64,000 nt of DNA from Isoetes taiwanensis (taxonomy: Eukaryota; Streptophyta; Lycopodiopsida; Isoetales; Isoetaceae), in the NCBI GenBank assembly GCA_021234155.1, contig JAJEKV010000017.1, forward strand, positions 6,328,992 through 6,392,991, written 5' to 3'. The number at the start of each line of letters is the position of its first letter. Position 1 is the stretch's first letter. Below are positions 12,482 through 25,562 of the stretch, piece by piece. A model generated the notes under the pieces. That model searched no databases and had not been told where the DNA came from. It saw only the letters and a program-made list of their open reading frames with translations. A program made the position numbers and the translations under genes.

Positions 12482-15400
12482 GTCGAATCGCCATTAGAGA
12501 CCTCCGCAATGCCCGAACGACAAAACACTTTGGTTTCTACATCGCCCCGCATGACGCTTGGCGGTTTGATATGTTCTCGGGGACGGATGTTGGATTTTTG
12601 GACCTTCTCGGACAGGTTCCTTGAACAAAGGATTCAACGGTGGGATCACGGGAACCGAGATCGGGGAGTGTGGTCTTTAGCGTCACGCCCCGTGGGGAGC
12701 GCCGCCGGAAAGGCTGCCTCGGGAAGCTTTTTGGGGCTCGCCTCGGGTTCGGACTCTCCACTCTAATGAGGAGGCCTTGCAAGGTCCTGGCCTTGTTTGA
12801 CTTGGGCAAGTGTGCGGCTCGCCTGCCCAACAACAGTGCCGGACCGTTCTAATGCAAACTATTTGATCTAAACCTTATCCAAAATTTTTGAAAGTTGGCT
12901 GTATGTTGGCAATGACTTAGGAAGCTAGTGACACAAAATCAGAATTTAAGTCCGTACTATGCATTAATTACTTAATTTACTTAATGTCTTGCTACTACAA
13001 AAGTGGGGCTTGATTTCTAAGCGCCACAACGGGAGGAGTACAGGTCCAAACTCCATTCCGTCCATTTCCCCTTGCTTAGCGTTCTCAAGCGCATGTGATC
13101 GGCCACGCCCCAAGTGCAAAAGACCAAAACTTCGGCACCCAAAACGCCAAACCCCGCTAGAACACGGCAACTCATAGGGTTTACGTTTGATGGCTCTATC
13201 CTTGTCGATTTGACTAGGACCTTTTGGCGATGTCTTGGCGTAGAGGGGGTGTTGGACGCCAGCAGCACGGACCCTAAAAACCACCCGGGCGGCTTGCCCC
13301 AAAAGTCCTCTCGAAGGCCCCGGGCGAGGGGCGGGCAACTTCCCCTCTCGGAACCGTGATCTGTCTCGCGCCAATGGACTCGGAAGCGTCGACATTGCCC
13401 TAGGGACCAAGTTTTGTGGCGAAGCCCACCCCTTCTCGAAGAAGCGCCAAACAATCTCATGTGCAACACACTCGTAGTCAATTGGCCTAGGAGGTGGTGT
13501 TTGAATCTTTGCAATGTAGGGCGTAAGTGTTTCTTTCTTTTGCAAAACTGACCATGTAACTTGGTCCCTAGGATAATTTTGGCATTAGGGACGATCCTGG
13601 CGAAGTCGAATCGCCATTTCGAACCTCCGCAATGTCCGAACGACAAAACACTTTGGTTTCTACACCGTCGCCGCAGGGGGGCCAGCGGTTTGATATGTTC
13701 TCCGGGACGGATGTTGGATTTTTGGACCTTCTCGGACCAGGTTCCTTGAACAAAGGATTCAACGGTCGGATACGGGAACCGAGATCCGGGAGTGTGGTCT
13801 TTAGCGTACGCCCCCCCGGCGGAGCGCTGGCAGGAAAGGTTGCCTCGGGAAGCTTTTTGGGGCTCGCCTCCGGGGTTCGGACTCTCCCTCTATTGAGGAG
13901 GCCTTGCAAGGTCTGGCCTTGTTTGACTTGGGCAAGTGTGCACCGGCTCGGCTGCCCAACAACAGCTGCCGGACCGTTCTAATGCAAACTATTTGATCTA
14001 AACCTTATCCAAAATTTTTGAAAGTTGGCAGTATGTTGGCGATGACTTAGGAAGCTAGTGACAAAAATCAGAATTTAAGTCCGTACTATGCATTAATTAC
14101 TTAATTTACTTAATGTCTTGCTATGCTGCAAAGTGGGCCTTGACTTCTAACCGCCACAACGGAGGAGTACTGAGGTCCAAACTTCATTCCGTCGGTTCCC
14201 CTTGCAGCGTTCTCAATCGCATGTGATCGGCCCGCCCCAAGTGTAAAACACCAAAACTTCGGCAGCCAAAACGCAAACCCCTTTAGAACACGGCAACTCA
14301 TAGGGTTTACGTTTGGGAGGCTCTATCCTTGTCGATTTGACTAGGACCTTGGCGCCGTCTTGCGTAGAGGGGGTGTTGGCGCCGGAGAACGGACCCTAAA
14401 ACCACCCGGGAAGCAGCTTGCCCCAAAAGTCCTCTCCCGAAGGCCTCGATGCTGACGGGCAACTTCCCTCTCCGGGCAGTGATCCATCTCGCCAATGGAC
14501 TCAGAACGTCGACATTGCCCTAGGGACCAAGTTTTGTGGCCAGAAGCCCACCCCTTCTCGAAGAAGCGCCAAACTATCTCATGTGCAACACACTCGTAGT
14601 CAATTGGCCTAGGAGGTGGCTGCTGAATACTGCAATGTAGGGCGTAAGTGTTTCTTTCTTTTGCAAAACCCCGTGTAACTTGGTCCCTAGGGTAATTTTG
14701 GCATTCCGGACGATGTGGCGAAGTCGAATCGCCATTTCGGAGCCTCCGCAATGTCCGAACGACAAAACACTTTGGTTTCTACACTGTCGCCCGCAGGACG
14801 CTTCGCGGTTTGATATGTTCTCCCGGACGGATGTTGGATTTTTTTGGACCTTCTCGGACCAGGTTCCTTGAACAAAGGATTCAACGGTCGGATACGGGAA
14901 CCGAGATCCGGGAGTGTGGTCTTTAGCGTACGCCCCCCCGGCGGAGCGCTGCCAGGAAAGGCTGCCTCGGGAAGCTTTTTGGGGCTCGCCTCCTGGGGTT
15001 CGGACTCTCCACTCTAATGAGGAGGCCTTGCAAGGTCCTGGCATTGTTTGACTTGGGCAAGTGTGTCATTTCGGGCTGCCCAACAACAGCTGCCCGGACC
15101 GTTCTAACGCTAAACTATTTGATCTAAACCTTATCCAAAATTTTTGAAAGTTGGCTTTGTATGTTGGCAATGACTTAGGAAGCTAGGTGACAAAAATCAG
15201 AATTTAAGTCCGTACTATGCATTAATTACGAATTTCTGAATGTCTTGCTCTTTGCAAAAGTGGGCCTTGACTTCTAAGCGCCAACGGGAGGAGTGCAGGT
15301 CCAAACTCCATTCCGTCGAGTTCCCCTTGCTTCAGCGTTCTCAAGCGCATGTGATCGGCCACGCCCCAAGTGTAAAAGACCAAAACTTCGCAGCCAAAAG

Positions 15401-16987
15401 CGCAAAACCCCGCTAGAAACACGGCAACTCATAGGGTTTACGTTTGAGGCTCTATCCTTATCGATTTGACTAGGACCTTGCAGCCGGGTGTCTTGGCGTA
15501 GAGTGGGGGTGTTGATGCGAAGCACGGACCCTAAAACCACCCGAAGCGGCGTGCCCCAAAAGTCCTCTCCCGAAGGCCCCGGCGGACGGGCAACTTCCCC
15601 CTCTTCGGGAAGTGATCCGCTCTCGCCAATGGACTCTTAACGTCGAGATTGCCCTAGGGACCAAGTTTTGTGGCAGAAGCCCACCTCTTCTCGAAGAAGC
15701 CAAAGTATCTCATGTGCAACACACTCGTAGTCAATTGGCCTAGGAGGTGGTCACTGAATCTTTTGCAATGTAGGGCGTAAGTGTTTCTTTCTTTTGCAAA
15801 ACTGACCGTGTAACTTGGTCCCTAGGGTAATTTTGGCATTCCGTGACGATGTGGTTAAGTCAATCGCCATTTCGAACCTCCGCAATGCCCGAACGACAAA
15901 ACACTTTGGTTTCTACACGCCGCCGCATGATGACGCTTGGCGGTTTGATATGTTCTCCAGGACGGATGTTGGATTTTTGGACCTTCTCGGACCAGGTTCC
16001 TTGAACAAAGGATTCAACGGCCGGATACGGAACCGAGATCCGGAGTGTGGTCTTTAGCGCACGCCCCGCCCCGAGCATTTTGCCGAGAAAGGCTGCCTCG
16101 TGAAGCTTTTGGGGCTCGCCTCACGGGGTTAGGACTCTCCACTCTAATGAGGAGGCCTTGCAAGGTCCTGGCCTTGTTTGACTTGGGCAAGTGTGCCAGC
16201 TCTGGGTGCCCAACAACAAAGCTGCCCGGACCGTTCTAATGCAAACTATTTGATCTAAACCTTATCCAAAATTTTTGAAAGTTGGCTCGTATGTTGGCAA
16301 TGACTTAAGAAGCTAGCTGACACAAAATCAGAATTTAAGTCCGTACTATGCATTAATTACGAATTTCATTTAATGTCTTTGCTACCGCAAAACGGGCCTT
16401 GACTTCTAACCGCCACAACGGAGGAGGCTGGTCCAAACTCCATTCCGTCGGTTCCCCTTGCTTCGCGTTCTCAAACCGCATGTGATCGGCCACGCCCCAA
16501 GTGCAAAAAGACAAACTTCGGCACCCAAAAACGCAAACCCCCGCTGGGAACACGGCAACTCATAGGGTTTACGTTTGAGGCTCTATCCTTGTCGATTTGA
16601 CTAGGACCTTCGCCGCGTCTTGGCGTAGAGGGGGTGTTGACCTTGAGCACGGACCCTAAAAACCACCCGGAAGCGGCTTGCCCCAAAAGTCCTCTCCGGA
16701 AGGCCCTAGCGGCGGACGAGCAACTTTCCCTCCGAACCGCGTGATGCCTCTCTCGCCAATGGACTTAACTTCGACATTGCCCTAGGGACCAAGTTTTGTG
16801 GCCGAAGCCCACCCCTTCTCGGAAGCGCCAAACTATCTCATGTGCAACACACTTTCGTAGTCAATTGGCCTAGGAGGTGGGCTGGCTGAATCCGCAATGT
16901 AGGGCGTAAGTGTTTCTTTCTTTTGCAAAACTGACCTTGTAACTTGGTCCCTAGGGTAATTTTGGCATTCGGGACGATATGGCTTAA

Positions 16988-18127
16988 GTCGAAACGCCAT
17001 TTCGGAGACCTCCCGCAATGTCCGAACGACAAAACACTTTGGTTTCTACAATCGCCGCCTGCGGGATGCTTCGGTTTGATATGTTCTCCCCGGGGACGGA
17101 TGTTGGATTTTTGGACCTTCTCGGACCAGGTTCCTTGAACAAAGGATTCAACGGCCGGATCACGGGAACCAAGATCCGGAGTGTGGTCTTTAGCGCGCCC
17201 CGGTGAGCTGCCGCGAGAAAGGCTGCCTCGGGGAAGCTTTTGGGGCTCGCCTCCCGGGGTTCGGACTCTCCCCTCTAATGAGGAGGCCTTGCAAGGTCCT
17301 GGCCTTGTTTGACTTGGGCAAGTGTGCTAGTTTCGCCGCCCAACAACAGCTGCCCGGACCGTTCTAATGCAAACTATTTGATCTAAACCTTATCCAAAAA
17401 TTTTGGAAGTTGGCTGTATATGTTGGCGATGACTTAGGAAACTAGTGACAAAAATCAGAATTTAAGTCCGTACTATGCATTAATTACGAATTTCTGAATG
17501 TCTTGCTACCGCAAAAGTGGGCCTTGACTTCTAAGCGCCACAACGGAGAGGAGTACAGGTCCAAACTCCATTCCGCGGGTTCCCTTTGCTTCATAAGCGT
17601 TCTCAATCGCATGTGATCGGCCACGCCCCAAGTGTAAAAGACCAAACTTCGGCAGCCAAAACGCCAAACCCCCGCTAGAACCCTCACAACTCATAGGGTT
17701 TACGTTTGAGGCTCTATCCTTATCAGATTTGACTAGGACCTTGCGCCGTGTCTTGGCGTAGAGTGGGGTGTGTTGATGCCGAGCCACGGACCCTAAAACC
17801 ACCCGAAGCGGCAGGTGCCCCAAAAGTCCTCTCTCGAAGGCCCCGCGACCGGATTGGGCAACTTCCCTCTTCGAACTGCGGGATGCCTCTCTCGCCAATG
17901 GACTCGGAACGTCGAGATTGCCCTAGGGACCAAGTTTTGTGGTAGAAGCCCACCTCTTTCTCAAGAAGCCAAAGTATCTCATGTGCAACACACACTCGTA
18001 GTCAATTGGCCTAGGAGGTGGTTTGTTGAATACCGCAATGTAGGGCGTAAGTGTTTCTTTCTTTTGCAAAACCGACCGCGGTAACTTGGTCCCTAGGTTA
18101 ATTTTGGCATTCGGACGATGTGGCGAA
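16988..18127. repeat. Satellite monomer of subtype B (third)
   Basis: Carries both B markers and is followed by a 'gtggggcttgattt' monomer. It lies five monomers after the second B, so the higher-order period is 5-6 monomers and is irregular. Confidence 0.75.
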
Positions 18128-21100
18128 GTCGAATCGCCATTTGAACCTCCGCAATGCCCGAACGACAAAACACTTTGGTTTCTAACGTCGCCCCGCATGA
18201 CGCTTAGCGGTTTGATATGTTCTCCGGACGGATGTTGGATTTTTGGACCTTCTCGGACCAGGTTCCTTGAACAAAGGATTCAACGGCCGGATACGGAACC
18301 GAGATCGGGAGTGTGGTCTTTAGCGTCGCATTTCCGGGCGAGCCGCGAGAAAGGCGCCTCGGGGAAGCTTTTGGGGCTCGCCTCCTGGGGTTCGGACTCT
18401 CCACTCTAATGAGGAGGCCTTGCAAGGTCTTGGCCTTGTTTGACTTGGGCAAGTGTGCGGCTTCGGTACTGCCCAACAACAGCTGCCGGACCGTTCTAAT
18501 GCAAACTATTTGATCTAAACCTTATCCAAAATTTTTGAAAGTTGGCCTGTATGTTGGCAATGACTTAGGAAGCTAGCTGACACAAAATCAGAATTTAAGT
18601 CCGTACTATGCATTAATTACGAATTTACGAATGTCTTGCTACTACAAAAGTGGGGCTTGATTTCTAACTGCCACAACGGGAGGAGTACAGGTCCAAACTC
18701 CATTCCGTCGGGTTCCCCTTGCTTCGCGTTCTCTCAATCGCATGTGATCGGCCACGTCCCAAGTGCAAAAGACCAAAACTTCGGCACCCAAAAAACGCAA
18801 ACCCCGCTAGAACACGGCAACTCATAGGGTTTACGTTTGATGGGCTCTATCCTTGTCGATTTGACTAGGACCTTTGCTCGCCGTCTTGACGTGAGGGGGT
18901 GTTGACGCCGAGCACGGACCCTAAAACCACCCTAAGCAGCTTGCCCCAAAAGTCCTCTCCTCAAGGCCTCGGCGAGGGGGTGCAACTTCCCTCTCCCGGA
19001 ATCGGGTGATCTGTCTCGCCAATGGACTCGAACGCCGACATTGCCCTAGGGACCAAGTTTTGTGGCGAGGAAGCCCACCCCTTCTCGAAGAAGCCAAACA
19101 ATCTCATGTGCAACACACTCGTAGTCAATTGGCCTAGGAGGTGGTCAGCTTTGAATCGCAATGTAGGGCGTAAGTGTTTCTTTCTTTTGCAAAACCGACC
19201 ATGTAACTTGGTCCCTAGAATAATTTTGGCATTTAGGATGATGTATAAGTCGAATCGCCATTTCGAGCCTCGCAATGTCCGAACGACAAAACACTTTGGT
19301 TTCTAATCGTCGCCGCTAGACGCCTTGGGTTTGATATGTTCTCGGGACGGATGTTGGATTTTTGGACCTTCTCGGACCAGGTTCCTTGAACAAAGGATTC
19401 AACGGGCCGGATCACGGGAACCGAGATCCGGGAGTGTGGTCTTTAGCGTCACGCCCGGTGAGCGCTGGCGGAAAGGTTGCCTCGGGGAAGCTTTTTGGGG
19501 CTCGCCTCTGGGGTTGGACTCTCCCCTCTATTGAGGAGGCCTTGCAAGGTCCCTGGCCTTGTTTGACTTGGGCAAGTGTGCGGCTTTCGGCTGCCCAACA
19601 ACAGCTGCCCGGACCGTTCTAATGCAAACTATTTGATCTAAACCTTATCCAATTTTTTTTGAAAGTTGGCCTGTATGTTGGCGATGACTTAGGAAGCTAG
19701 TGACAAAAAATCAGAATTTAAGTCCGTTACTATGCATTAATTACGAATTTACGAATGTCTTGCTACCGCAAAAGTGGGCCTTGACTTCTAACCGCCACAA
19801 CGGAGGAGTACAGGTCCAAACTTCATTCCGTCGGTTCCCCCTTGCTTCGTTCTCAACTGCATGTGATCGGCCACGCCCCAAGTGTAAAACACCAAAACTT
19901 CTAGAGCCAAAACGCAAACCCCGCTAGAACTGGCAACTCATAGGGTTTACGCGTTTGAGGCTCTATCCTTGTCGATTTGACTAGGACCTTGCGCCGTGGT
20001 CTTGACGTAGAGGGGGTGTTGACGCCAGAGAACGGACCCTAAAACCACCAGGAAGCGGCTTGCCCCAAAAGTCCTCTCCAGAAGGCCTCCCGATGACGGA
20101 CGGGCAACTTCCCCTCTCCGGGCCGTGATCCGTCTCTCGCCAATGGACTGAGAACGTCGAGATTGCCCTAGGGACCAAGTTTTGTGGCGAAGCCCACCCC
20201 TTCTCGAAGAAGCGCCAAAGTATCTCATGTGCAACACACTCGTAGTCAATTGGCCTAGGAGGTGGTGGCTGAATCTTGCGCAATGTAGGGCGTAAGTGTT
20301 TTCTTTCTTTTGCAAACCGGCCGTGTAACTTGTTCCCTAGGGTAATTTTGGCATTCCGCACGATATGTGGCTTAAGTCAATCGCCATTTCGAACCTCCTA
20401 TAATGTCCGAACGACAAAACACTTTGGTTTCTACAGCATGCCGCCTCGCATGGCGGCAGCGGTTTGATATGTTCTCCGGGACGGATGTTGGATTTTTTGG
20501 ACCTTCCGGACCAGGTTCCTTGAACAAAGGATTCAGCGGGCCGGATACGGAACCGAGATCCGGAGTGTGGTCTTTAGCGTGACGCCCGGCGAGCGCCGGA
20601 AAAAGGCTGCCTCGGGAAGCTTTTGGGGGCTCGCCTCCGGGGTTCGGACTCTCCACTCTAATGAGGAGGCCTTGCAAGGTCCCGGCATTGTTTGACTTAG
20701 GCAAGTGTGCCATTTCGGCCGCCCAACAACAAAGCTGCCGGGACCGTTCTAACGCAAACTATTTGATCTAAACCTTATCCAAAATTTTTGAAAGTTGGCC
20801 TGTATGTTGGCAATGACTTAGGAAGCTAGCCGACAAAAATCAGAATTTAAGTCCGTACTATGCATTAATTACGAATTTACGAATGTCTTGCTCTTTGCAA
20901 AAGTGGGCCTTGACTTCTAACCGCCACAACGGAGGAGTATGTGTCCAAACTCCATTCCGTCGGTTCCTTGCTTCGTTCTCAATCGCATGTGATCGGCCAC
21001 GCCCCAAGTGCAAAAGACCAAAACTTAAGCACCCAAAACGCAAACCCCGCTAGAACACGGCAACTCATAGGGTTTACGTTTGGAGGCTCTATCCTTGTCG

Positions 21101-22626
21101 ATTTGACTAGGAGGACCTTGCCGCGGTCTTGACATAGAGGGGGTGTTGACGCCTTGAGCACGGACCCTAAAACCACCCCGGAAGCAGCTTGCCCCTAAAA
21201 GTCCTCTCCCGAAGGCCCGGGCGACGGACGAGCAACTTTCCTCTGGGGAACCGTGATCCGCTCGCCAATGGACTCGAACTTCGACATTGCCCTAGGGACC
21301 AAGTTTTGTGGCCGAAGCCCACCCCTTCTCGAAGAAGCCAAACTATCTCATGTGCAACACACTCGTAGTCAATTGGCCTAGGAGGTGGGCTGGCGAATCA
21401 ACCGCAATGTAGGGCGAAGTGTTTCTTTCTTTTGCAAAACTGACCGCGGTAACTTGGTCCCTAGGGTAATTTTGGCATTAGGACGATATGGCTAAGTCGA
21501 AAACGCCATTTCGAGCCTCTCGCGAATGTCCGAACGACAAAAACACTTTGGTTTCTACTTAATCGCCGCCCGCAGGATGCTTCAGCGGTTTGATATGTTC
21601 TCCGGGCCGGATGTTGGATTTTTGGACCTTCTCGGACCAGGTTCCTTGAACAAAGGATTAAACGGCCGGATACGGGGAACCGAGATCGGGAGTGTGGTCT
21701 TTAGCGTCACGCCCCGTGCGGGCTATTTGCGCCAGAAAGTCGTCTCGAGAAGCTTTTGGGGCTCACCTCCGGGGTTCGAGACTCTCCCCTCTAATGAGGA
21801 GGCCTTGCAAGGTCCTGGCCTTGTTTGACTTGGGCAAGTGTGCCGACGGCCCAACAACAGCTGCCTGCACCGTTCTAATGCAAACTATTTGATCTAAACC
21901 TTATCCAAAATTTTTGAAAGTTGGCCTGTATGTTGGCGATGACTTAGGAAGCTAGCTGACAAAAATCAGAATTTAAGTCCCGTACTATGCATTAATTACG
22001 AATTTATTTAATGTCTTGCTCTTTGCAAAAGTGGGCCTTGACTTCTAAGCGGCAACGGGAGGAGTACAGGTCCAAACTCCATTCTCGCCGGTTCCCCTTG
22101 CTTGGCGTTCTCAACTACATGTGATCGGCCACGTCCCAAGTGCAAAAGACCAAAACTCGGCACCCAAAATGCAAACCCTGCTAGAACCTGGCAACTCATA
22201 GAGTTTACGTTTCGGAGGCTCTATCCTTGTCAGATTTGACTAGGACCTTGCGCCTTGTCTTGACGTAGAGGGGGGGTGTTGACGCCAGAGCACGGACCCT
22301 AAAAACCACCCGGAAGCAGCTTGCCCCAAAAGTCCTCTCCCGAAGGCCCTGGCGACGGACGGGCAACTTCCCCTCTCCGGGCAGTGATTCGGCTCGCCAA
22401 TGGACTCGGAGAACGTCGACATTGCCCTAGGGACCAAGTTTTAGGCCGTAAGGCCACCCCTTCTCGAAGAAGCGCCAAACTATCTCATGTCCAACACACT
22501 CTCGTAGTCAATTGGCCTAGGAGGTGGGCTGGCGAATCTTGCAATGTAGGGTGTAAGTGTGTCGTTGTTTTGCAAAACTGACCGTGTAACTTGGTCCCTA
22601 GGGTAATTTTGGCATTCAAAACGATA

Positions 22627-22682
22627 AGCTGGCTGTCGGTCTTAATTTTTTTTTCGCACCTTTAAAAAAAAAAAAAAAAAGA
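22627..22682. other. T-run / A-run junction beside the array
   Basis: The last monomer breaks off just after 'ggcattc'. A T-rich and then an A-rich run (about 22648-22680) separate it from the CACTA end. Confidence 0.6.
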
Positions 22683-23207
22683 GTGACGCCGTTGAACGAC
22701 GTTGCTTACGTGGCGGCTCTGGCGACAATAGCATGGCATGGGACGATCCCGCCACACGGGCAAAAACCGCCGCCACGCCGGATATTATAAGCGTCGTTTA
22801 ACGGCGTCATCGTCGACGTGGGGACACTTTGGCGTGCCCGACTGGCATGTCGCCAAGCCACGGTGGACCGGGTCACGTCGATTTTTAGTCGCCGTTCAAC
22901 GACGTCATGTCGACGTGGCAGAACACAGTGGCGTGCCAGCATGGCATGTCAGCAAGCCACGCAGCCGGATGTGCCACGCCAGATCCACGAGACGATGTTA
23001 AACGACGTTTTGTGCACGTGGCACGACACGCACGCTTGCCAGCGTGGCGCTAGCACCATGCCACGCAGGCATGGTGGACACGTCAGCTCTGTGTGGCGTC
23101 GTTGAACGACGTCACCGTCGTCAAACGACGTTGTCGTCGTTCCTCGACGATTTGACGTCGTTCAATGACCTCTAGACGTCGTTGAAGGTCGACTATCCCT
23201 TGTAGTG
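22683..23207 (-). mobile_element. CACTA (En/Spm-type) transposon end with ~103-bp subterminal repeats
   Basis: Read on the minus strand the segment begins CACTACAAGGGATAG at 23207, the typical CACTA terminus. Inside lie five palindromic boxes of the type GTCGTTNAACGACGT at about 22688, 22791, 22891, 22994 and 23097, spaced 100-103 bp, each followed by CACGTGG/GCCACG-rich sequence. CACTA families carry repeated subterminal motifs bound by their TNPA-like protein. The base triplet outside the end is TTT, a candidate 3-bp target duplication. I found no matching opposite end, so the element is either truncated or extends into or beyond the satellite. Confidence 0.75.
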
Positions 23208-23398
23208 TTTCCAGTCCATATTATTAAGAACCAACTTAAATATCTTTGATCATAACCTGCAAGCGTGAACATGACAAGAAGAAATGAGTCATAATAATAA
23301 ATAAGAAGACTAGCTGTCCTATAGAATACATGGATACCCTTAAGACCACATATTGTGTGATAACTAATTCCAATGGGCCTAAGCAAAAGCTCTCATAG

Positions 23399-24184
23399 TT
23401 GATTGTTCATTATAACTACGTTATTTTGGATGACCCTAACACATGTCTAGCCACTAATTTCCCTAAGTTAGCCAAGCAATGGACTAACAGTGGAATAATC
23501 TATATAAGGGATATTATTGATGATTTTGTCTACCAAGATTCCAATCTAGCAGGTTTAGGGGATGACTCCAGGCAGCTTTTCAATAGTATCTCTCAGAGAT
23601 TGGCATTTGGAGAATGGCATGATACTAATGTATTTTGGCATATTAATGGATTTTGTGGTTATAGAGTGAACCTGGCCTACATGTATCTTAACAGGAACCA
23701 AGAAATATCCATTCACATGAAATGGAATATTGATCCTGACAGAGTATTCAGGAACTTGACCTTTATGTGGAAAAGTCCAATTCATCCAAAAATCAAGGCT
23801 TTCATGTGGCAGCTTTGGCATAAAGCCCTTGCTACCAACAGGAAGAGACGGAGGCTCAACATGTCTAATTCTGACATTTGTGTTAGGTGTTTGCAGGATC
23901 GGGAAGATGAAGCACATCTATTTAAAAATTGCCTATGGGCAGAATGGACTCTAGAGTTAGCAGAAACTGAGCTGAATATTCCTGGCTTGTCCAATATGCA
24001 AACTATAGAACTCTTCTTCCCTGATAACCCAGTCAAATGGAGGAGGTATATTCTCCCATGGAGAATGTGGAAAGGAAGAAATACCTTGATTTTCAAGGAG
24101 GAAGTCATTTGGCCCAATGCCATTATTAAGCAGGCCCAATATGATATAAATTGGGTTTTGGAAGTGTACGGGAATCAGAATTAA
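23399..24184 (+). pseudogene. LINE (non-LTR retrotransposon) C-terminal fragment with zf-RVT domain
   Basis: An open reading of about 260 codons resembles the end of plant LINE ORF2. The clearest part is the reverse-transcriptase zinc-binding region (about residues 120-185): a 'MWKSPIHPKIKAFMW' helix, then CVRC, then a HLFKNC zinc-binding end. A 'MWKGRNTLIF' segment follows, as is usual before the RNase H part. The reverse-transcriptase and endonuclease domains are missing, so this is a 5'-truncated relic. It begins about 190 bp beyond the CACTA end. Whether 24.2-24.65 kb is the decayed RNase H tail is unclear. Confidence 0.75.
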
Positions 24185-25560
24185 AGCTCAATTCTTTTCT
24201 TTAATGCTGGTTTTCTTTCTGTTTGCAGGTAATACTCTGATTATGTTTAAAAGGCTAAGGTGGAAAAGGATGAATCTCCATGCGAATGCATTATGGCTCA
24301 CACAGTTTGGAGTTGAAGTTCCTAACGAGCACGAGGAAGAGTGTCAATGCAATTGTGCCTGCACCTCCTATTTTGATGAGAAAAGATACATCCTATGCAC
24401 TGCAAAAGACAAGAAGGACAGATTCAATCCAGGAAAGGCTCATCTGTGCAGATGCCCTTATTGCCTATTCATTGTGGCTAATAAGGGAATGGGAAGGAAG
24501 GACCATTCTAAGAGGGAGCCTAAGAAAAGAAGATTTTCGGGTGAACACTGATCACCTGGCTAATCCTAAAACCAGCTGTTATGTCTTTTTGAAACTGCCA
24601 AAAACTTTTATGCTCTATTTTTGAATTTGGATAGTTCGGTTTTATCAGGTCACTAACCTACCCTTTCCTAGTTATTTTCTAAAAAAGCTTTTAATAGCTC
24701 CCTATGTACTTTTATCATACGGATTTAATATATACTTCAGCCTTCAATTAAAAAATAAACTAAGTTGGCTGGCATTCAGAATGCAAACATAACTTTTATC
24801 TTCCTGCATGCAGTTCTACACATTTAGTGAGTGACCACCCTTTCCAGGAAAATGCACATAATGGATCCCTTGTACGCTTCTCAGAATCTCGAACCAATCA
24901 AAGTCCCAAAATTAATTGCAACTCGTCGATGGTATATAGGGCAGCATTGCACCACTGAAAACACTAATGACGTAATCAAAACTCTTGTATCTAGCTCTTC
25001 CTTCCATGCTTCAAGAAGAATGTCTGTCTTTGTCTTATCTTGATCTTTTAAGGCCAAATCCGTGAGACTGAGTAGCATGACGTATATGTTCGTTGTTCCC
25101 ATCAATTTGCGTCTAACTTTGACATATCATCAAAAGAATGTTTTTCAACCACTTCATGTACTAGTGGTGTTTTCTGTTGTGTAGAACTGACAAGAACTTT
25201 GCCAAGTCTCTTTTTTGATGGGCTTGATGACTGCATGGGTCATGTAGTTTCAGTTATTGCTGCGTCTGCATCGGGGAAACACATTTACTAGTTATAATGT
25301 TAGAAAAACAAATCATTCTAATAAAATAAATTACAACAAACATTTTAAATATAAAGAGGCAAAGTATATGCTTACAAACTCCTAATTCATAGCTCACTGT
25401 TATATGCCTTTACAAATATTCTCAAAGAACAGTTCCCACTGAATTCTACAAAAGAATACTTCTTCATCTATACATATATAATCTATTATATCGATAGGGA
25501 CGCCCACGTGGCAGCAAATTGTACATTGTAACATTAACGCATGTTTTTCCCAGATTTTTT
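24185..25560. other. AT-rich stretch without a recognisable gene
   Basis: 24204-24624 has overlapping ORFs of up to 115 codons that may be the frame-broken remainder of the LINE, but no RNase H motif is clear. The rest shows nothing I can assign. Confidence 0.35.
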
Positions 25561-25562
25561 CA

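Larger units (their letters stand above)
3576..22626. repeat. Satellite array: 17 head-to-tail monomers of ~1.12 kb
   Basis: Anchoring each monomer on the block 'gtcgaatcgcc' (or its variants) gives starts at 3579, 4710, 5828, 6938, 8031, 9148, 10251, 11349, 12482, 13605, 14723, 15859, 16988, 18128, 19249, 20376 and 21496, with the last monomer ending near 22626. Lengths run 1093-1140 bp. Long blocks are almost identical in every copy and are separated by short GC-rich hinges that vary by a few bases. No monomer keeps an open frame; the many short ORFs in both strands are chance readings repeated each period. I do not recognise the sequence as rDNA spacer or a known transposon. Function unknown; a centromeric, heterochromatic or transposon-internal satellite is possible. 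Confidence 0.97.

Noticed and set aside
3573-22581. Dozens of ORFs of 60-209 codons on both strands of the satellite
   Set aside because: They recur once per ~1.12-kb monomer in different frames, change frame at each hinge indel and show no conserved start, stop or domain. They are chance readings of a repeat.
22690-23105. CRISPR-like or integron-like array because of evenly spaced palindromes
   Set aside because: Spacing, the adjacent CACTA end and plant context make subterminal transposon repeats the simple explanation.
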